Assembly (NCBI RefSeq): GCF_030272615.1
Contig: NC_081413.1
Location: forward strand, 160,392,849-160,456,848
DNA: 64,000 nucleotides
Direction: 5' to 3'
Source: Cryptomeria japonica
Taxonomy: Eukaryota > Streptophyta > Pinopsida > Cupressales > Cupressaceae
Part shown: positions 1 through 10,942 of the stretch, piece by piece
How the letters are laid out: each line of letters opens with the position of its first letter
Position numbering within the stretch: the stretch's first letter is position 1
The notes under the pieces: model-generated
Databases searched by the model: none
What the model was told of the DNA's origin: nothing
The model's input: the letters and a program-made list of their open reading frames with translations, nothing else
Program-made: the position numbers and the translations under genes

Positions 1-2736
1 TCTACTTTTAGGAAGTTTATTAGATATAGGCATAGTCACATCCATAGGGATGGGTTGGGAATCTTCTTGAGGAAAGACATTAGTTTTATCTTTCAAAGGA
101 AGAACTTCCTTCTCAAGAATGATAGGAATGTCAAGTTTGGGTGTTCTAGATTCACTTAGAGATAGGATCATATCTTTTTTCCATTTTTGATAAGATTTGA
201 AAAGATGATCACTTTGTGGAGGAAGAGATTGGAATTGTTTAGGCCAAAAGTAATCAATAGGAACGCTAGAAGTTCTTTCAGCTGGTTTAAAGAGACTATG
301 ATTGACAGTAACAACTTCACCATTATGGGGAAATTTCAAACACTTATGAATAGGAGAAGCAATAGCTTTCATGGAAGATAGCCAAGGATAGCCTAGCTTC
401 ACACGAAATTGTTCAGATGATGGAATGATAGCAAAGTCCACATCAAGGGATTTGTTATGGACCTCAATAGGTAATGTAATAGAACCAATTGCAGGAGAAG
501 AAAATGCATCAAAAAGTTTCACAACCACATTTGTTTCATCATAGATCACTTGATTCAATTGCAAAGTAAAAATAAATTCTTCAGTAATGATATTAACCAT
601 ACAAGAAGGATCAATAAGCACTCCACGACAAGGTGTATTCTTGACTTTTGCAACTATATATAAAGGACCATCAGGTGCCCTGATAGTTTCACTAGAATCA
701 AAGGTGATGGAAGGTTCTTTAGGGATTTTCTGCTGCTCTACAAAGTTAATCACATTTGGAGTCATAGACACAAGATCATCAGGTGAGACAGAGGAATCAA
801 TAGTATCAATCGCATTAGAGGTATGAGAAGGCAATGGATCAGTAAAAATCTTAAGATTTTGGTTAGGAGGAGCTACAGATGTGTTGCCTTCATCATTCAC
901 TCTAGAAATAGAAATAGTATTATTATCAATCAAATCTTGAATTTTACCCTTTAAAGCAAAACATTTTTCAGTATCATGCCCAGGATGATGATGAAATTGA
1001 CAAAAAGATTTGTTATCAAAATAGGGCGAGTTAATCTTTGGAGGATCTATTTGCCTTATAGGAGGAAGAGTAAGCACATTTTGTTCCAATAACTTATTCA
1101 TAATACTATGCAATGATTCATTCAAAGGAGTGAACTTTCTTTCTTTCTTGAAAAACTTAGAAATAGGAGGCACACCTGATGCCGCATTCACATTGTTGTT
1201 GATGATGTTTTCATTGAATTTAATGGACTCTCTGTTTGGTTTAAACTTCCCAAATGGTTGTTGACTACTATCACCCTTATCACTCGGAGCCATAGGATTT
1301 GCTTGTTCCATTTGACTCACAGTCAGTTGATAATTGTGAAGAGTTGCACACAACTGTTGGAAAGAAGTAAACTCAGAAAACAGAAGTTTTTCTCTAATGT
1401 CTTTTTGTAAATTAGAAATAAAGATTCTTTGAATGTCATTGTCAGGTACTGGAAAAGAAATTTGAGCATACAAATGCTTATATCTACCAATGAAATCAGT
1501 CACTTTTTCTTTAACACCTTGTTTACAATGCATTAAATCAACCAAAGTAACTTTAGGACTTATATTGTTTTGAAATTGTTGAATAAAAGCATTTGCAAGT
1601 TGTTCGAAAGAAGTAATAGAATAAGAAGGCAACGAGCAATACCATTGTAGGGCTTTATCTCTTAATGTTCTAGTAAACAGTTTTGCAAGCAACCTTTGGT
1701 CATAAGCAAAATCAGTACATATTGTTTGAAAGGTCTTAACATGTGTTAGAGGATCACCCTTACCATTATAAAGCTCCAAATGCGGAATTTCAACATGTTT
1801 AGGGGGGATAGCTCGAACAATGTCAAGAGAAAGTGGGCTCGCAACATCAAATGTGGGCACACTAAACTTAGATTGATTCATAGAGGCAATTTGTTGCTAT
1901 AAAGAAGAGACAGTTTGTGCAAGATTGTTAATGGTTGCTTCAGTCGAAGAGTTCATGTTAGATGTGTTAGATTGTGATGGAGGTGCTATGTTATTGAAAG
2001 AAGGTAGAGAGTAAGGTGGTGGGACACTATGATACTTAGTCATAGGAGATGATTGGAAAGGAGGAACACTACAAGGAGGAATGGAAGGGTTAAATGAATT
2101 GCCCCCTTGTGCTAGGTTCATTTGTGGAGATGTAATAGGGACACTCATTGAAGGAATGAATGAAGAAGTTGGATTGAATGAAGGAAGAGGGTTGATTGAA
2201 GAAGAAGGATTGCCCCCATGACTTGTGATCATAGGAGGAATGTCTTGTATTGAAGTAGTCATTATGTTTGATGTAAAAGTAGGTATACTAGCAATAGGAG
2301 TTGTCAAAGGAATGGAATGATTAACTTGAGTAGGAGGTTGTGTATAACCTAAGGTTTCGGCACAACTTTTCATAGGCATCACATTCGAATCCACAATGTG
2401 TGCAATACCACGCAAAATATCAATTCCATTCTTATCATTTTGAACCATACGTTTTAGACCCTCAATTAATGAAAGAGCTTCGCTATCGGAGTATTCTTGA
2501 GACATCCATTGTCAAAAATCATCAAATTGGTTATCCAATTTTGAAAGTTGTTCTACAGAAACCTCATGGAGAGCTTCTTCATCATTAAGAGGATTAGAGG
2601 AATTACCCATGTCCTTGTTAAAAAGGCCATTCAAATTAGGTTCCATCTCCTCAGTAATTAAACCTTGGAAAGACTTAATTCTAAGGCTTCGTCTAACGGG
2701 AATAGTGTAAGTAGGGCTTATTGTTGTAAAACTCAT
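1..2736 (-). CDS. G1 gag and aspartic protease (partial, two internal stops)
   Basis: Gag builds the virus-like particle and the protease matures it. The frame starts at the ATG at 2736 and meets TGA at 2512-2514; two codons later an in-frame ATG (2505) resumes, so 2512-2736 is most likely the true N-terminus and the TGA a point mutation. A TAG at 1897-1899 precedes QQ and is probably a former Gln codon. From 1896 the frame is open to base 1. A Pro/Ser/Asn-rich N-terminal stretch is followed by a retrotransposon-gag domain (PHLELYNGKGDPLTHVKTF, then LQWYCSLP, about 1450-1800). A CCHC-like knuckle, CQFHHHPGHDTEKC, lies near 960-1000. The protease motif near 590-620 reads LIDPSCMVNII, where a D-[TS]-G triad is expected. 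A conserved YPWLSSMKAI stretch follows near 365-395. Confidence 0.85.
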
Positions 2737-2831
2737 GCACTAAAGAGAGAGAGAGATTTTGAATTTTAGAGGTAGCAAATTTCAATAAAATCAGCCAATC
2801 TCCTAGATTTAAGCTATTAAATGCAATAAGG

Positions 2832-3548
2832 ACAATCTCCCGAAATTTCGGAAAAAATGTCCGGGACCGTGGCGAACGGAGTGCACACGGTCCTCGCAAC
2901 TTTTTTTGAAATTTTTAGGGATGAAAGTTATGATGATTTTAAAGCTAATCTGAAAAAATTGAGTGATTTTACGATCTGTAGATAGGCCAAATTAAAGTTG
3001 CAATCTCAAAATTGAACCCTACCAAGATTGTTGAAAAATGTAAAATTTGAATTTTGAAAAAGAGAGGGAAACTGAAATTTTGAATTTTATGATTTTAGAG
3101 GGAATACTAAAAGCAATGCAGGCTTTGAAATTTAAAAGTTGACTCGATTTCATGCAAAATTTGAATTTGAAAGTGGAAATCAAAGTTGTTGCAATTAAAC
3201 ACTTAATTTCAAAAGTCACAAATTGTAAAGATTTGAATAAAACACTGAAATTTTGAATGAATGCTAACACACTTTTCAGATTTAGGACTATAAGAAACAC
3301 AATTTTGATATGAATTTCAATTTCAACAATTTTTTGAATGATTAGAAGCCTCAATCCAAGCAATCGCTAGACCAACTTTGACTTTAATTTTGAAAGTGTT
3401 AAAATTGATAAAATCAGCCAAAATTTTGGATTCTAGCAGAAAAATACAGTAAGATCTAGCTCCCGAAATTTCAGAAAAAATGTTGGGGACGATGGCGCTC
3501 GGGGTGCACACGGTCCTCGCAACTTTTTTCCAAATTTTCAGGGATGAA
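2832..3548 (+). repeat. Duplicated leader block with GTGCACACGGTCCTC core
   Basis: Copy 1 is about 2832-2925 and copy 2 about 3459-3548, both in the same orientation. They share a CCCGAAATTT start, a divergent middle, the core GTGCACACGGTCCTC followed by GCAACTTTTTT, and an AGGGATGAAAG end. The G/C-rich core stands out from the AT-rich leader. A third core copy, followed by CAAAAAAAACACAAA, sits in the LTR near 4300. Confidence 0.6.
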
Positions 3549-3900
3549 AGATATTGTGATTTTATTGTGGAATCCAAAGTTACAGCCAATTTGGAGGTGT
3601 TTTGATTAGTGAAATTATCAGTCAAAGGTTGAATCAAGAAGGTCTTAAAAATTAGCGTTTTGACATTTAACCACTTAATTTTCAGAATTGAAGCACAAAT
3701 ATGAATTGACAATTTGTAATAGAAGGGTAGATCTGAAACAAGCATTAACAATTAAACATTTCACAAGTTTAATTACTAAAAAGAAAATTTTAGGGTTTTT
3801 GATGCAATTGACCTCTAAAATTTGTAAAAGATCAAACATGGAAATGTAATTAGGGAAGCAAATTTTCAGATCTAACCATGAATAATCAAAATGAGGATGT

Positions 3901-3920
3901 TCACATCAGGTTCACCAAAA
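3901..3920 (-). promoter_or_regulatory. G1 primer-binding site
   Basis: Immediately inside the LTR terminus (minus strand ...CGCTTTACA) the sequence reads TTTTGGTGAACCTGATGTG. A TGG start 2-3 nt after the LTR is where minus-strand priming by a tRNA 3' CCA end occurs. It is not the initiator-Met type, and I cannot name the tRNA from memory with confidence. G3 has the same ACATTTTGGTG junction. Confidence 0.6.
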
Positions 3921-4993
3921 TGTAAAGCGGAAAAAATCGAGCCCTAGTTGTTCTCCCCTCCCCAACTCCAAGGAGAGAGAAGGGAGAGTCACTAGGGTTG
4001 ATGGTTTTCACTTAGGAGAGACTTTACATTCAAAAGAGGCGTTGAAACCCACAAGACCCAATCCCACGCAATGCAAGATTGGATTCTATATGAGTTTCAA
4101 GGGTTGTGACATCAAGGATACCCTCTTTTGTAAAGAATGTAGATAGAAAGATTGAACTAGGAATGCATGTAAAGTAGGAAAGATTCGCTTATAAATAGAG
4201 ATAGGGATATGGGATGAAGCTGCGGACCTGGAATTAGCAGTAAAATGTCGAGACGGTGCTGTTCTACAAATTTGAGTGAAATTTGACGAGACGATGGTGC
4301 CCGACGTGCACACGGTCCTCCAAAAAAAACACAAAATGAAGGGGGATCTGTTCATCTCTACACAAGGATTCCAGATCTTCAATTACAGCCGCATACCTGC
4401 AACCTTGTTGTAAGAATGTTTGTATTCTTACATGTGAAGGTGTAATGTATGTAGTATGTTGTATGTTGTATGTGATCTCCTCTTCAATGGTTGAATCCTT
4501 GTCTTGAATGCAACACCTAGCCTTGAATGGAGACTTAGAATGCTCAATTACTTGAAGGAATGCTTGAATGCTTGAATGCTTGAATGTTTGAATATCGCTT
4601 TTGCCTTTTGTTCACATATGTTTTTCCTCTTTTTCGACCTCCTCAAATGGGAGAGGAAATGTAGTTTATATACTTGTCAATTAGGGCTGATAGACTGATT
4701 TTCCCGACCTTAGGCCGACCAGGAAACATTATTTTCCAATTTGCAAACTTAAAGACCCGAAGCCCATAAGAGATCGGGCCCAAAATAGGGCCAGGGACCA
4801 AGGCGCTGGGCGCCATGGTCCCACCTCCTGGGACAGCAGGGTGCAAGGAGGGATCAGGCCAGGGTGTTGAAAAATGCAGTTTTTGATGTCATGAACAAGT
4901 TTCGAGGTCTCCATTCAGGTTCACTGTTGCGCCGCCATCGTGAAGACCTGAATGTAGTCGAAATTGCAAGTGTCACAATTTTAGGACACTACA
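3921..4993 (-). repeat. G1 5' LTR (about 1073 bp)
   Basis: On the minus strand it begins TGTAGTGTCC at 4993 and ends CGCTTTACA at 3921, giving TG...CA termini. It is followed directly by the primer site and preceded by unrelated sequence at 4994. It contains runs of GAATGCTTGAATG-type short repeats around 4500-4600. The partner LTR lies outside the window, so no divergence or target duplication can be read. Confidence 0.75.
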
Positions 4994-4994
4994 G

Positions 4995-5405
4995 ATGGTA
5001 AAAAGATTACACATCCAAAACATTTCTTAGACACAACACAAAGTGAATTGTTTGGATCATTCAAGCAAGAATTTTCAGATGTAAAGATTTGCCAAAGGAT
5101 GTTTGAGAGATTGTGTCCTTGCTTTGTACACATAAATAAGGTACGTGAAACTTGTTGTCAAAATCATGTTGAATTCCATCTACACTTGCAGTCATATAAG
5201 AAGTTCATGGAAACAATTAATCCAAATCTAGTCATTCCTACAAGTACAACACAATTTGTGAAGTCTATTTTATGTGATAAATTAGAAGATTCAGATGAGT
5301 TCAAAATACAATGTATAAAAGGTGAATGTAATGATTGTGTATTTTTGAGTAAGTTTATGTTGCAAACTAAGAATATTGATATTCATGCACTAGTTATATG
5401 GAAGA
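4995..5405 (+). pseudogene. Cysteine-rich ORF remnant of an unidentified, transposon-like gene
   Basis: An open frame begins directly at the G1 LTR boundary (GKKITHPKHFLDTT) and continues through the ATG at 5048 to the start of the satellite array. It reads like the middle of a longer protein that G1 interrupted or replaced. Visible features are the spaced pairs CPC, CCQNHVEF and CIKGECNDC, which suggest metal binding. I do not recognise the family. The compact, polar, Cys/His-spaced character resembles DNA-transposon proteins more than host enzymes, but that is inference. The C-terminus is lost in the repeat array; codons after about 5405 are repeat-derived. Confidence 0.45.
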
Positions 5406-6318
5406 GACCCCTTGCGACACCATTTGGTCTTATGTGGTCCTAATAGGTCCTAAGGGGTGCAGATGTGTTGTAAGTGGCCTTGTGTGGTCCAAAGGGGTCA
5501 CCCATGTGTTAGAGCGATACATGTGTGACCCCTTAGGACCACATAAGACCCCTTGCGACACCATTTGGTCTTATGTGGTCCTAATAGGTTGTAATGGGTG
5601 CAAATGTGTCGTAAGGGGCCTTGTGTGGTCCTAAGGGGTCACCCAGGTGTTAGAACACATGTGTGACCCCTTAGGACCACATAAGACCCCTTGTGACACA
5701 ATTTGGTCTTATGTGGTCCTAAGGGGTGCACACGTGTCGTAAGGGGCCTTGTGTGGTCCTAAGAGGTCACCCATGTGTTAGAACACATGCGTGACCCCTT
5801 AGGACCATATAAGACCCCTTACGACACCATTTGGTCTTATCTGGTCCTAATAGGTCCTAAGGGGTGCACATGTGCCATAAGGGCCCTTGTGTGGTCCTAA
5901 GGGGTCACCCATGTGTTAGAACACATGCGTGACCCCTTAGAACCACATACGACCCCTTGCGACACTATTTGGTCTTATGTGGTCCTAATAGGTCGTAAGG
6001 GGTGCAGATGTGTCATAAGGGGCCTTGTGTGGTCCTAAGGGGTCACCCATGTGTTAGAACACATGTGTGACCCCTTAGAACCACACAGGAGCCCTTGTGG
6101 CACCATTTGGTCTTATGTGGTCCTAATAGGTCCTAAGGGGTGCAGATGTGTCGTAAGGGGCCTTGTGTGGTCCTAAGGGATCACCCATGTGTTAGAAAAC
6201 ATGCCTGACCCCTTAGGACCACATAAGACCCCTCGTGACACCATTTGGTCTTATGTGGTCCTAATAGGTCCTAAGGGGTGCACATGTGTCGCAAGGGGCC
6301 TTGTGTGGTCCTAAGGGG
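5404..6318 (+). repeat. Tandem array, seven units of about 138 bp, each self-complementary
   Basis: The phrase GACACCATTTGGTCTTATG recurs near 5416, 5557, 5695, 5823, 5961, 6099 and 6237, giving spacings of 141, 138, 128, 138, 138 and 138. Inside each unit GACCCCTTAGGACCACATAA is followed, after a spacer of about 20 nt, by its reverse complement TTATGTGGTCCTAA...GGGGT. A second arm pair flanks the ACCCATGTGTTAGAACACATG segment. Each repeat is therefore two adjacent foldbacks, and the whole array can form a ladder of hairpins. The unit at 5695 lacks the AATAGGTCCT insert found in most others. Confidence 0.85.
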
Positions 6319-6672
6319 TTTATAAAATAATTATATACACCTTAGGATATATACATACATACATACATACACCTCAGGACATTCTATCAGGGGTCGTGTG
6401 TGGTCCTGAGGGGTCACACACGTGTTCACATGTGTGTGATCCCTCAGGACCACACACGACCCCTGATAGCATGTCATAAGGCATATATAATTATTTTATG
6501 TTTATTTATCTATGTATGTGTATGTATTTATGTATGTGTATATACATGTAGGTATGTACATGTATGTGTGTATGTATGTATGTAGACCTATGTATGCATG
6601 TTTATGTATGTATGTGTATGTATTTTTATGTATGTGTATGTCCTAAGGTGTACATATAATTATTTTATATGT
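6319..6672 (+). repeat. Large inverted repeat enclosing a hairpin of about 41-nt arms
   Basis: The outer arms are about 6321-6358 and 6636-6669; TATACACCTTAGGATATA pairs with the segment containing GTCCTAAGGTGTACATATA. The inner hairpin spans 6384-6469. Its arms run from CTATCAGGGGTCGTGTGTGG to a matching CCACACACGACCCCTGATAG, with only two mismatches (both G/A) and a short loop. The arm core resembles the arms of the neighbouring tandem units, suggesting a shared foldback origin. Confidence 0.75.
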
Positions 6673-6893
6673 ATGTATATGTATGTATGTATGTAGGTAG
6701 GTATGTATGTTTGTATATGTTTGTATGTAGGCTTGTATGTATGTGTATGTATGTATGTAGGTATGTATATGTATGTATCTATGTAGGTTTGTATGTATGT
6801 GTATGTATGTGTGTATGTATGTATGTATGTATGTGTATGTTTGTGTATGTATTTGTATGTATGTGTGTATTTATGTACATGTATGTATTTATT
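6496..6893 (+). repeat. Degenerate (GTAT)n microsatellite
   Basis: There are long runs of GTATGTATGT with interspersed GTGTAT, TTGTAT and TAGGTATG variants. It starts inside the inverted repeat and extends past it. Open frames through this stretch (repeating VCMYV) are products of the repeat and not genes. Confidence 0.9.
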
Positions 6894-7340
6894 TTCTAAT
6901 ATTCTAAACTAATATGATAGAATAAATACAAAATATATATATACTTTTTTAAAACTTTAAAAAAACTAATTTTTTGTTAAAAAATATTTTAAAAAAAACA
7001 ATTTAAATTACTATGATAAAATAAATACATTTTAAAAAAATAATAAAAAAAGGTACTTACCACTGAAACCCTTCCGGCCGGATCTTTGGGAATTTTTGCA
7101 CCCTCTTGCTCAACTCCAAGCCGCTCAATGCAAAATGAGGGGCTTGGGTGGATTTCGACTCTTATATAGGGAAAGGGGGTTCCGGCCAGAACCCTTCTGA
7201 TCAGAAACACCTTGCCATGCGAGCGTTATGTGGCTGCCAAATCAGTCTAGCCAGAAGTGTTTCGGTTGGAACCCTTCTGGCCGGAATAGGCATTGTTAGC
7301 TTAAAGTGCGACACAGATCCGTATGATCACCCTTAAGCAA
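6894..7340. other. AT-rich spacer, then short GC-rich stretch with CCGGCC boxes
   Basis: 6894-7050 is very AT-rich with poly-A runs. 7060-7290 is GC-richer and carries repeated, partly palindromic words such as CTTCCGGCCGGA, TTCCGGCCAGAACCCTTCTG and GGAACCCTTCTGGCCGGAA. No gene or known element terminus is recognised. The G2 gypsy reading frame stops abruptly near 7345, so this may be the end of an unclassified element that truncated G2. Confidence 0.3.
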
Positions 7341-7344
7341 TCAA

Positions 7345-7742
7345 AGTATGAAATTAATTCTTATATCCTCCTAAGGTGTTATCACAACTATCAAAGGTTT
7401 ATACAATCCCATATTCTAACTAATACCCTTTGCAACTTGACAAACTCTACAACTTTGCACATATTTCTTAACATCCTTATGAATCTGGGGCCAAACATAC
7501 TTCTCACTCACCAATGCTATTGTTTTGTCAATACCAAAATGTCTGGCTAATCGTCCACTATGTTTATCCTTTATCAGATTCTCCCTCATAGAACTCTTAG
7601 GTATGCACAATTGAACTGCTCTGAATAACATCCCATCATAAATGAAGTAATCCAACCACTTGCTTCTATCTACCATAATCGGTTCTCTGCATGCTCTCCA
7701 AGGTTTTGCAAAATCTAGGTCATCACCATACAAGGTCTTCAA
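7345..7742 (-). pseudogene. G2 integrase N-terminal zinc domain (truncated)
   Basis: The 108-residue frame contains the H2C2 integrase zinc-binding pattern: H-SGRLARH, then VSEKYVWPQIHKDVKKYV, then CRVC, followed by QVAKG. In family members this domain precedes the DDE catalytic core. Past the first stop, the same frame still reads GLYKPL...ITP before homology ends near 7345. The stops after ...GIS and ...ITP fall where Gln and Trp are usual. Without its core the protein could not integrate DNA. Confidence 0.8.
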
Positions 7743-9312
7743 TTCTTCAAATCCTCATATTGTCACTCTCATCTCTGTCAGCAGGTTCCTTCTCCTACTC
7801 AATGCATCAACAACTTTATTAGATTTCTCACTTCTATGCTTCAACATAAAGGTGTAACTCTGCAAGAACTCTATCCATCTCATATGTCTCTAATTCAACT
7901 TACTCTAACTGTTCAAATACCACAAAGCTTGATGATCTATATACAACACAAACTCCTTAGGCAACAGGTAATGTCTCCACTTCTTCAAGGCTTGAACTAT
8001 GCAATAAAACTCCCAATCATATACTAAATATAAACATCATTCAATTTCTCACTGAAATAAGCTACTGCTCTCCCTTCCTGACTCAAGATTGCTCCTATTG
8101 TTGTTCCACTTGCATCACAATCCACTTGAAATACTTTATTGAAATTCGGTAAAGCTAACATAGGCTACTCGGTCACTTTCAGCTTCAACAGTTCAAAACT
8201 TTTTTTTTCTCTGATGGTCCAATTGAATTCCTTCGATCTTCCCTTGTGGTCTCAGTCATAGGGTTACAAACTGAACTAAATTTTTTGATGAACTTCCGGT
8301 AGAAGCTATCCAATCCATGAAATGATCTTACCTCTCCAATGCTTTCTAGTGTAGGCTACTCAACAATTGCTTTTACTTTCTCAGGGTCCATCTTCAAACC
8401 ATCCTCAAATATCACAAAACCCAAATAGACTAACTCATCCTTCATGAAAGTACACTTCTTAATATTTATCAGCAACTTTTCTTCTCTCAACCTCTGCAAA
8501 ACTTGTCTCAAATGCAACAAATGCTCCTCTTTTGTCTTACTAAAAATAAGAATTTCATCTAAATATACAATAATAAACTTACCCAATAATTTCTTCAATA
8601 CCTCATTCATCAGCCTCATGAAAGTACTCATTGCATTAGTTAACCCAAAAGGCATCACCAACCATTCATACAGTCCTTCATTTGTCTTAAGTGTTGTCTT
8701 GCACTCATCTCCTTCTCTGATCCCAATCTGATGATTTCTACTCTTCAAATTTATCTTTGTAAAGTATTTGGCTCCACTCAAACAGTCCATTATGTCATCC
8801 ATCCTAGGAAAAGAAAACAAGTATTTCACTATGATCTTGTTTATTTATCTAGAATCAATACACATTCTCCACTCTTCATTCTTCTTAGGTGCTAACACTA
8901 CTAGTACTACACAAGGGCTCAGACTCTCCCTGATCAAACCTTTCTTCAATAGCTCCTACACTTGTCTATTTAGTTCTTCTTTATATGTTGGTGTCATTCA
9001 GTGTGCAACTTTGTTAGGCAAACTAGCTTTGAGAACTAGGTTCATGCAATAACTGATACTTCTCATAGGTCGAAATCCATCAGGTACATTATCTGAAATG
9101 ATGTCTTCATATTCTGTTAGCAAATCTTTTATCTCTTTTGGTTGTTCCACTTCATGCTCTGGATTCTCAGTCTTCTTAGGAATTAAGGAAAAACACACAT
9201 TCTCATGTCTCAATCCATCCAGGAATTTCCTTCCATCTACCAAACAGAATCCAGCATTCATGCATACTTCATTCTTCAAAGGTTCCTCCAAGAGAAACAA
9301 GGTTTGCTTCAT
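7743..9312 (-). pseudogene. G2 reverse transcriptase and RNase H (degenerate)
   Basis: Reverse transcriptase copies element RNA into DNA and RNase H removes the RNA strand. The best-preserved stretch (8356-8829) shows the fingers/palm order: [29 protein letters not shown], then YLDEILIFS. The family active site is YxDD, so the second catalytic Asp is Glu here, which would be expected to cripple activity. The upstream frame 8998-9312 holds the linker (LTEYEDIISDNVPDGF). Downstream, RNase H and tail sequence is readable with stops (EFYCIVQALKKW, IDHQALWYLNS, KVVDALSRRR) to about 7790. Several frames are interrupted by TAG/TAA. Confidence 0.8.
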
Positions 9313-10905
9313 CCCATTGGGAACAATAGTGTATGTATTCTTCCTCCCATCATGTATTTCCTATCTATCAAATTGCCAAGGTCTACCTAACAAAAGATGG
9401 TAAATATCCATAGGCATAATATCACACAAGACTTCATCATGGTAATTACCAATTTTTAATTTCACTAAATATTTCTCACTTACTAACAAATTATGTTCAT
9501 CCTGAATCCATTCTATCTAATAAGGCTTAGGGTGTTTCAATATTTCCAATTTCAACTTATTCACCATCTCTTCTAAAACAAGATTATCTAAACTACCACT
9601 ATCAATAACAACTTTACAACTTTACAACACTTACAAGATACTTTACATATGGTCTTGAACAAATTCTTCCTCTGCAAGGGCTCTTCATCTATCCCGCTAT
9701 GACACAAATCTCTCCATATCATCAACAGTTCTCCATCTTCTGGTTTATTGTCTGATCCAGTGGGGTTTTTTTCTACCACTACCTCTCTTTCAGTATTTTT
9801 TGTCTTCTTACACTCAAAAGAACGATGTCCTTATCCTCCACACTTAAATAAATTTCCTCTAAATGTTCTCTTGTCTTGTCTTCCAAAATTCTCATTCTAG
9901 TAGCCATCCGATTCTCTCATTTGATAGAAATTTCTATCATCTTTCCAACATGAATTACCTTCTTTGTTCACTTCTTTGTGCTTGTTCCAATCTATACAAG
10001 TTCCTCTACCTCCGGTATATCCTCTTCTTGAAATCTTCCTCTGGTAAACCTTCCACCTCTGCCTCTCTACCTCTGCTCATGTCTTTTGTTTAGCTTCTCT
10101 TCTACCTTTAGGGCATACTGGTAAGCCTCTTCAACACTCTCTAATTTGATCAAAATAAGTTCATCTTATATAGACACCCATAATCCATTCAAATATCTTG
10201 CAACTTATTCAAATTCATCATCAACATGTTCGGATATGATATTCAACTTATAAAATGTTACAATTTATTCCTTCACACTAGATTCCTTCTATCTCAAATT
10301 TTGTAACTTCCAGAATAGATTCACTTGATAATCAACTAGCATAAATTTTGATTTTATCTTAACAATCATCTGATCCCATGTCATGATCTTCTCTTTACCT
10401 CTTCTCTATCTATCAACTTGCAAATGTTTCCACCCAAGAGATGTATGACCTTTCAACTGGTTGCAGACATATTTCACCTATCTTTCTTCTGTAGTGTTTT
10501 CAAAATTAAAATATTTTTCCATATCTAAGATCCAATCCATCAATTCATCCGAATCCAACTTTCCATCATATTCTGGTGGGGTAAAATGAGGTTTAGTATC
10601 CACCCTACTCAAAACCCTCAAAAACCTTTCCTCATCTGGATCAACTGCTCGTGGGTTTAATTATTCTGTCGGGGTTTCTTCTCCTTCATATTCACTTACA
10701 TCTTTGATGTGTCAACCTCTTCTCTAGGCTATCTCCATAGCTTCCAATCGGGCTGCTATACCTCACAACTTTTCCATTACAACAAGGTTTGCATTCCCAC
10801 ACGCTCCATCATTCCTAGTTCCTCTTTGCACCATCATTTGCACCAATACTCTTCAATTGCAGGTTAGATCCACGGTCTGCCACCCTACAAAAAAATCTCA
10901 AGACA
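9313..10905 (-). pseudogene. G2 gag and aspartic protease (degenerate)
   Basis: The gag signature is visible across about 10000-10640 (minus: HFTPPEYDGKLDSDELMDWI, then EKYFNFE). It is followed by a damaged zinc knuckle near 9815-9850 (KCGG, stop, GHRSFEC). The protease region follows as VIDSGSLDNLVLEEMVNKLK near 9560-9620, and LLLGRPWQFDR near 9370-9395. Stops are frequent; several (for example after PY and after QFDR) sit where Gln is typical. The gene is not functional as it stands. Confidence 0.7.
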
Positions 10906-10920
10906 TGTAGCCTTCGGAAT

Positions 10921-10940
10921 GAAAACTCGCTCTGATGCCA
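10921..10940 (-). promoter_or_regulatory. G2 primer-binding site (initiator-Met tRNA type)
   Basis: The minus strand reads TGGCATCAGAGCGAGTTTTC two bases after the LTR end CTACTTCA. The common plant initiator-tRNA-Met site is TGGTATCAGAGC; one base differs. Its position next to a TG...CA repeat and upstream of gag supports the call. Confidence 0.75.
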
Positions 10941-10942
10941 CT

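Larger units (their letters stand above)
2737..3920 (-). other. G1 5' untranslated leader with an internal duplicated block
   Basis: No convincing coding sequence lies between the LTR and gag. Short ORFs here are low-complexity and show no family motifs. The leader holds two copies of a roughly 90-bp block, at about 2832-2925 and 3459-3548. Both run from CCCGAAATTT through a shared GTGCACACGGTCCTC core to AGGGATGAAAG. A third, shorter copy of the core lies inside the LTR at about 4290-4320. Confidence 0.6.
1..4993 (-). mobile_element. G1: Ty3/gypsy LTR retrotransposon, 5' half, cut by window start
   Basis: Read on the minus strand, this is an LTR (3921-4993), a primer site just inside it, a roughly 1.2-kb leader, then a gag reading frame that runs into protease and leaves the window at base 1. 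The order LTR, primer site, gag, protease and the modified zinc knuckle fit a Tat-like plant Ty3/gypsy element. The lineage is inferred from motif style. Reverse transcriptase, integrase and the 3' LTR must lie left of the window if they exist. Only two in-frame stops interrupt about 2.7 kb of gag-protease, so the copy is moderately preserved. Confidence 0.85.

Noticed and set aside
5398-5634. Short ORF over the first satellite units
   Set aside because: It repeats the same peptide each unit and is entirely satellite-derived.
5404-6318. CRISPR-like repeat array
   Set aside because: Units of about 138 bp are repeated end to end with no unique spacers, there are no cas genes, and the context is eukaryotic retrotransposons.
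6400-6899. Open frames with repeating VCVYVCMYV
   Set aside because: Direct translation of the GTAT microsatellite; no gene.
7148-7336. Possible gene fragment in the GC-richer CCGGCC stretch
   Set aside because: No motif, short frames on both strands, and internal palindromic repeats better explain the composition.
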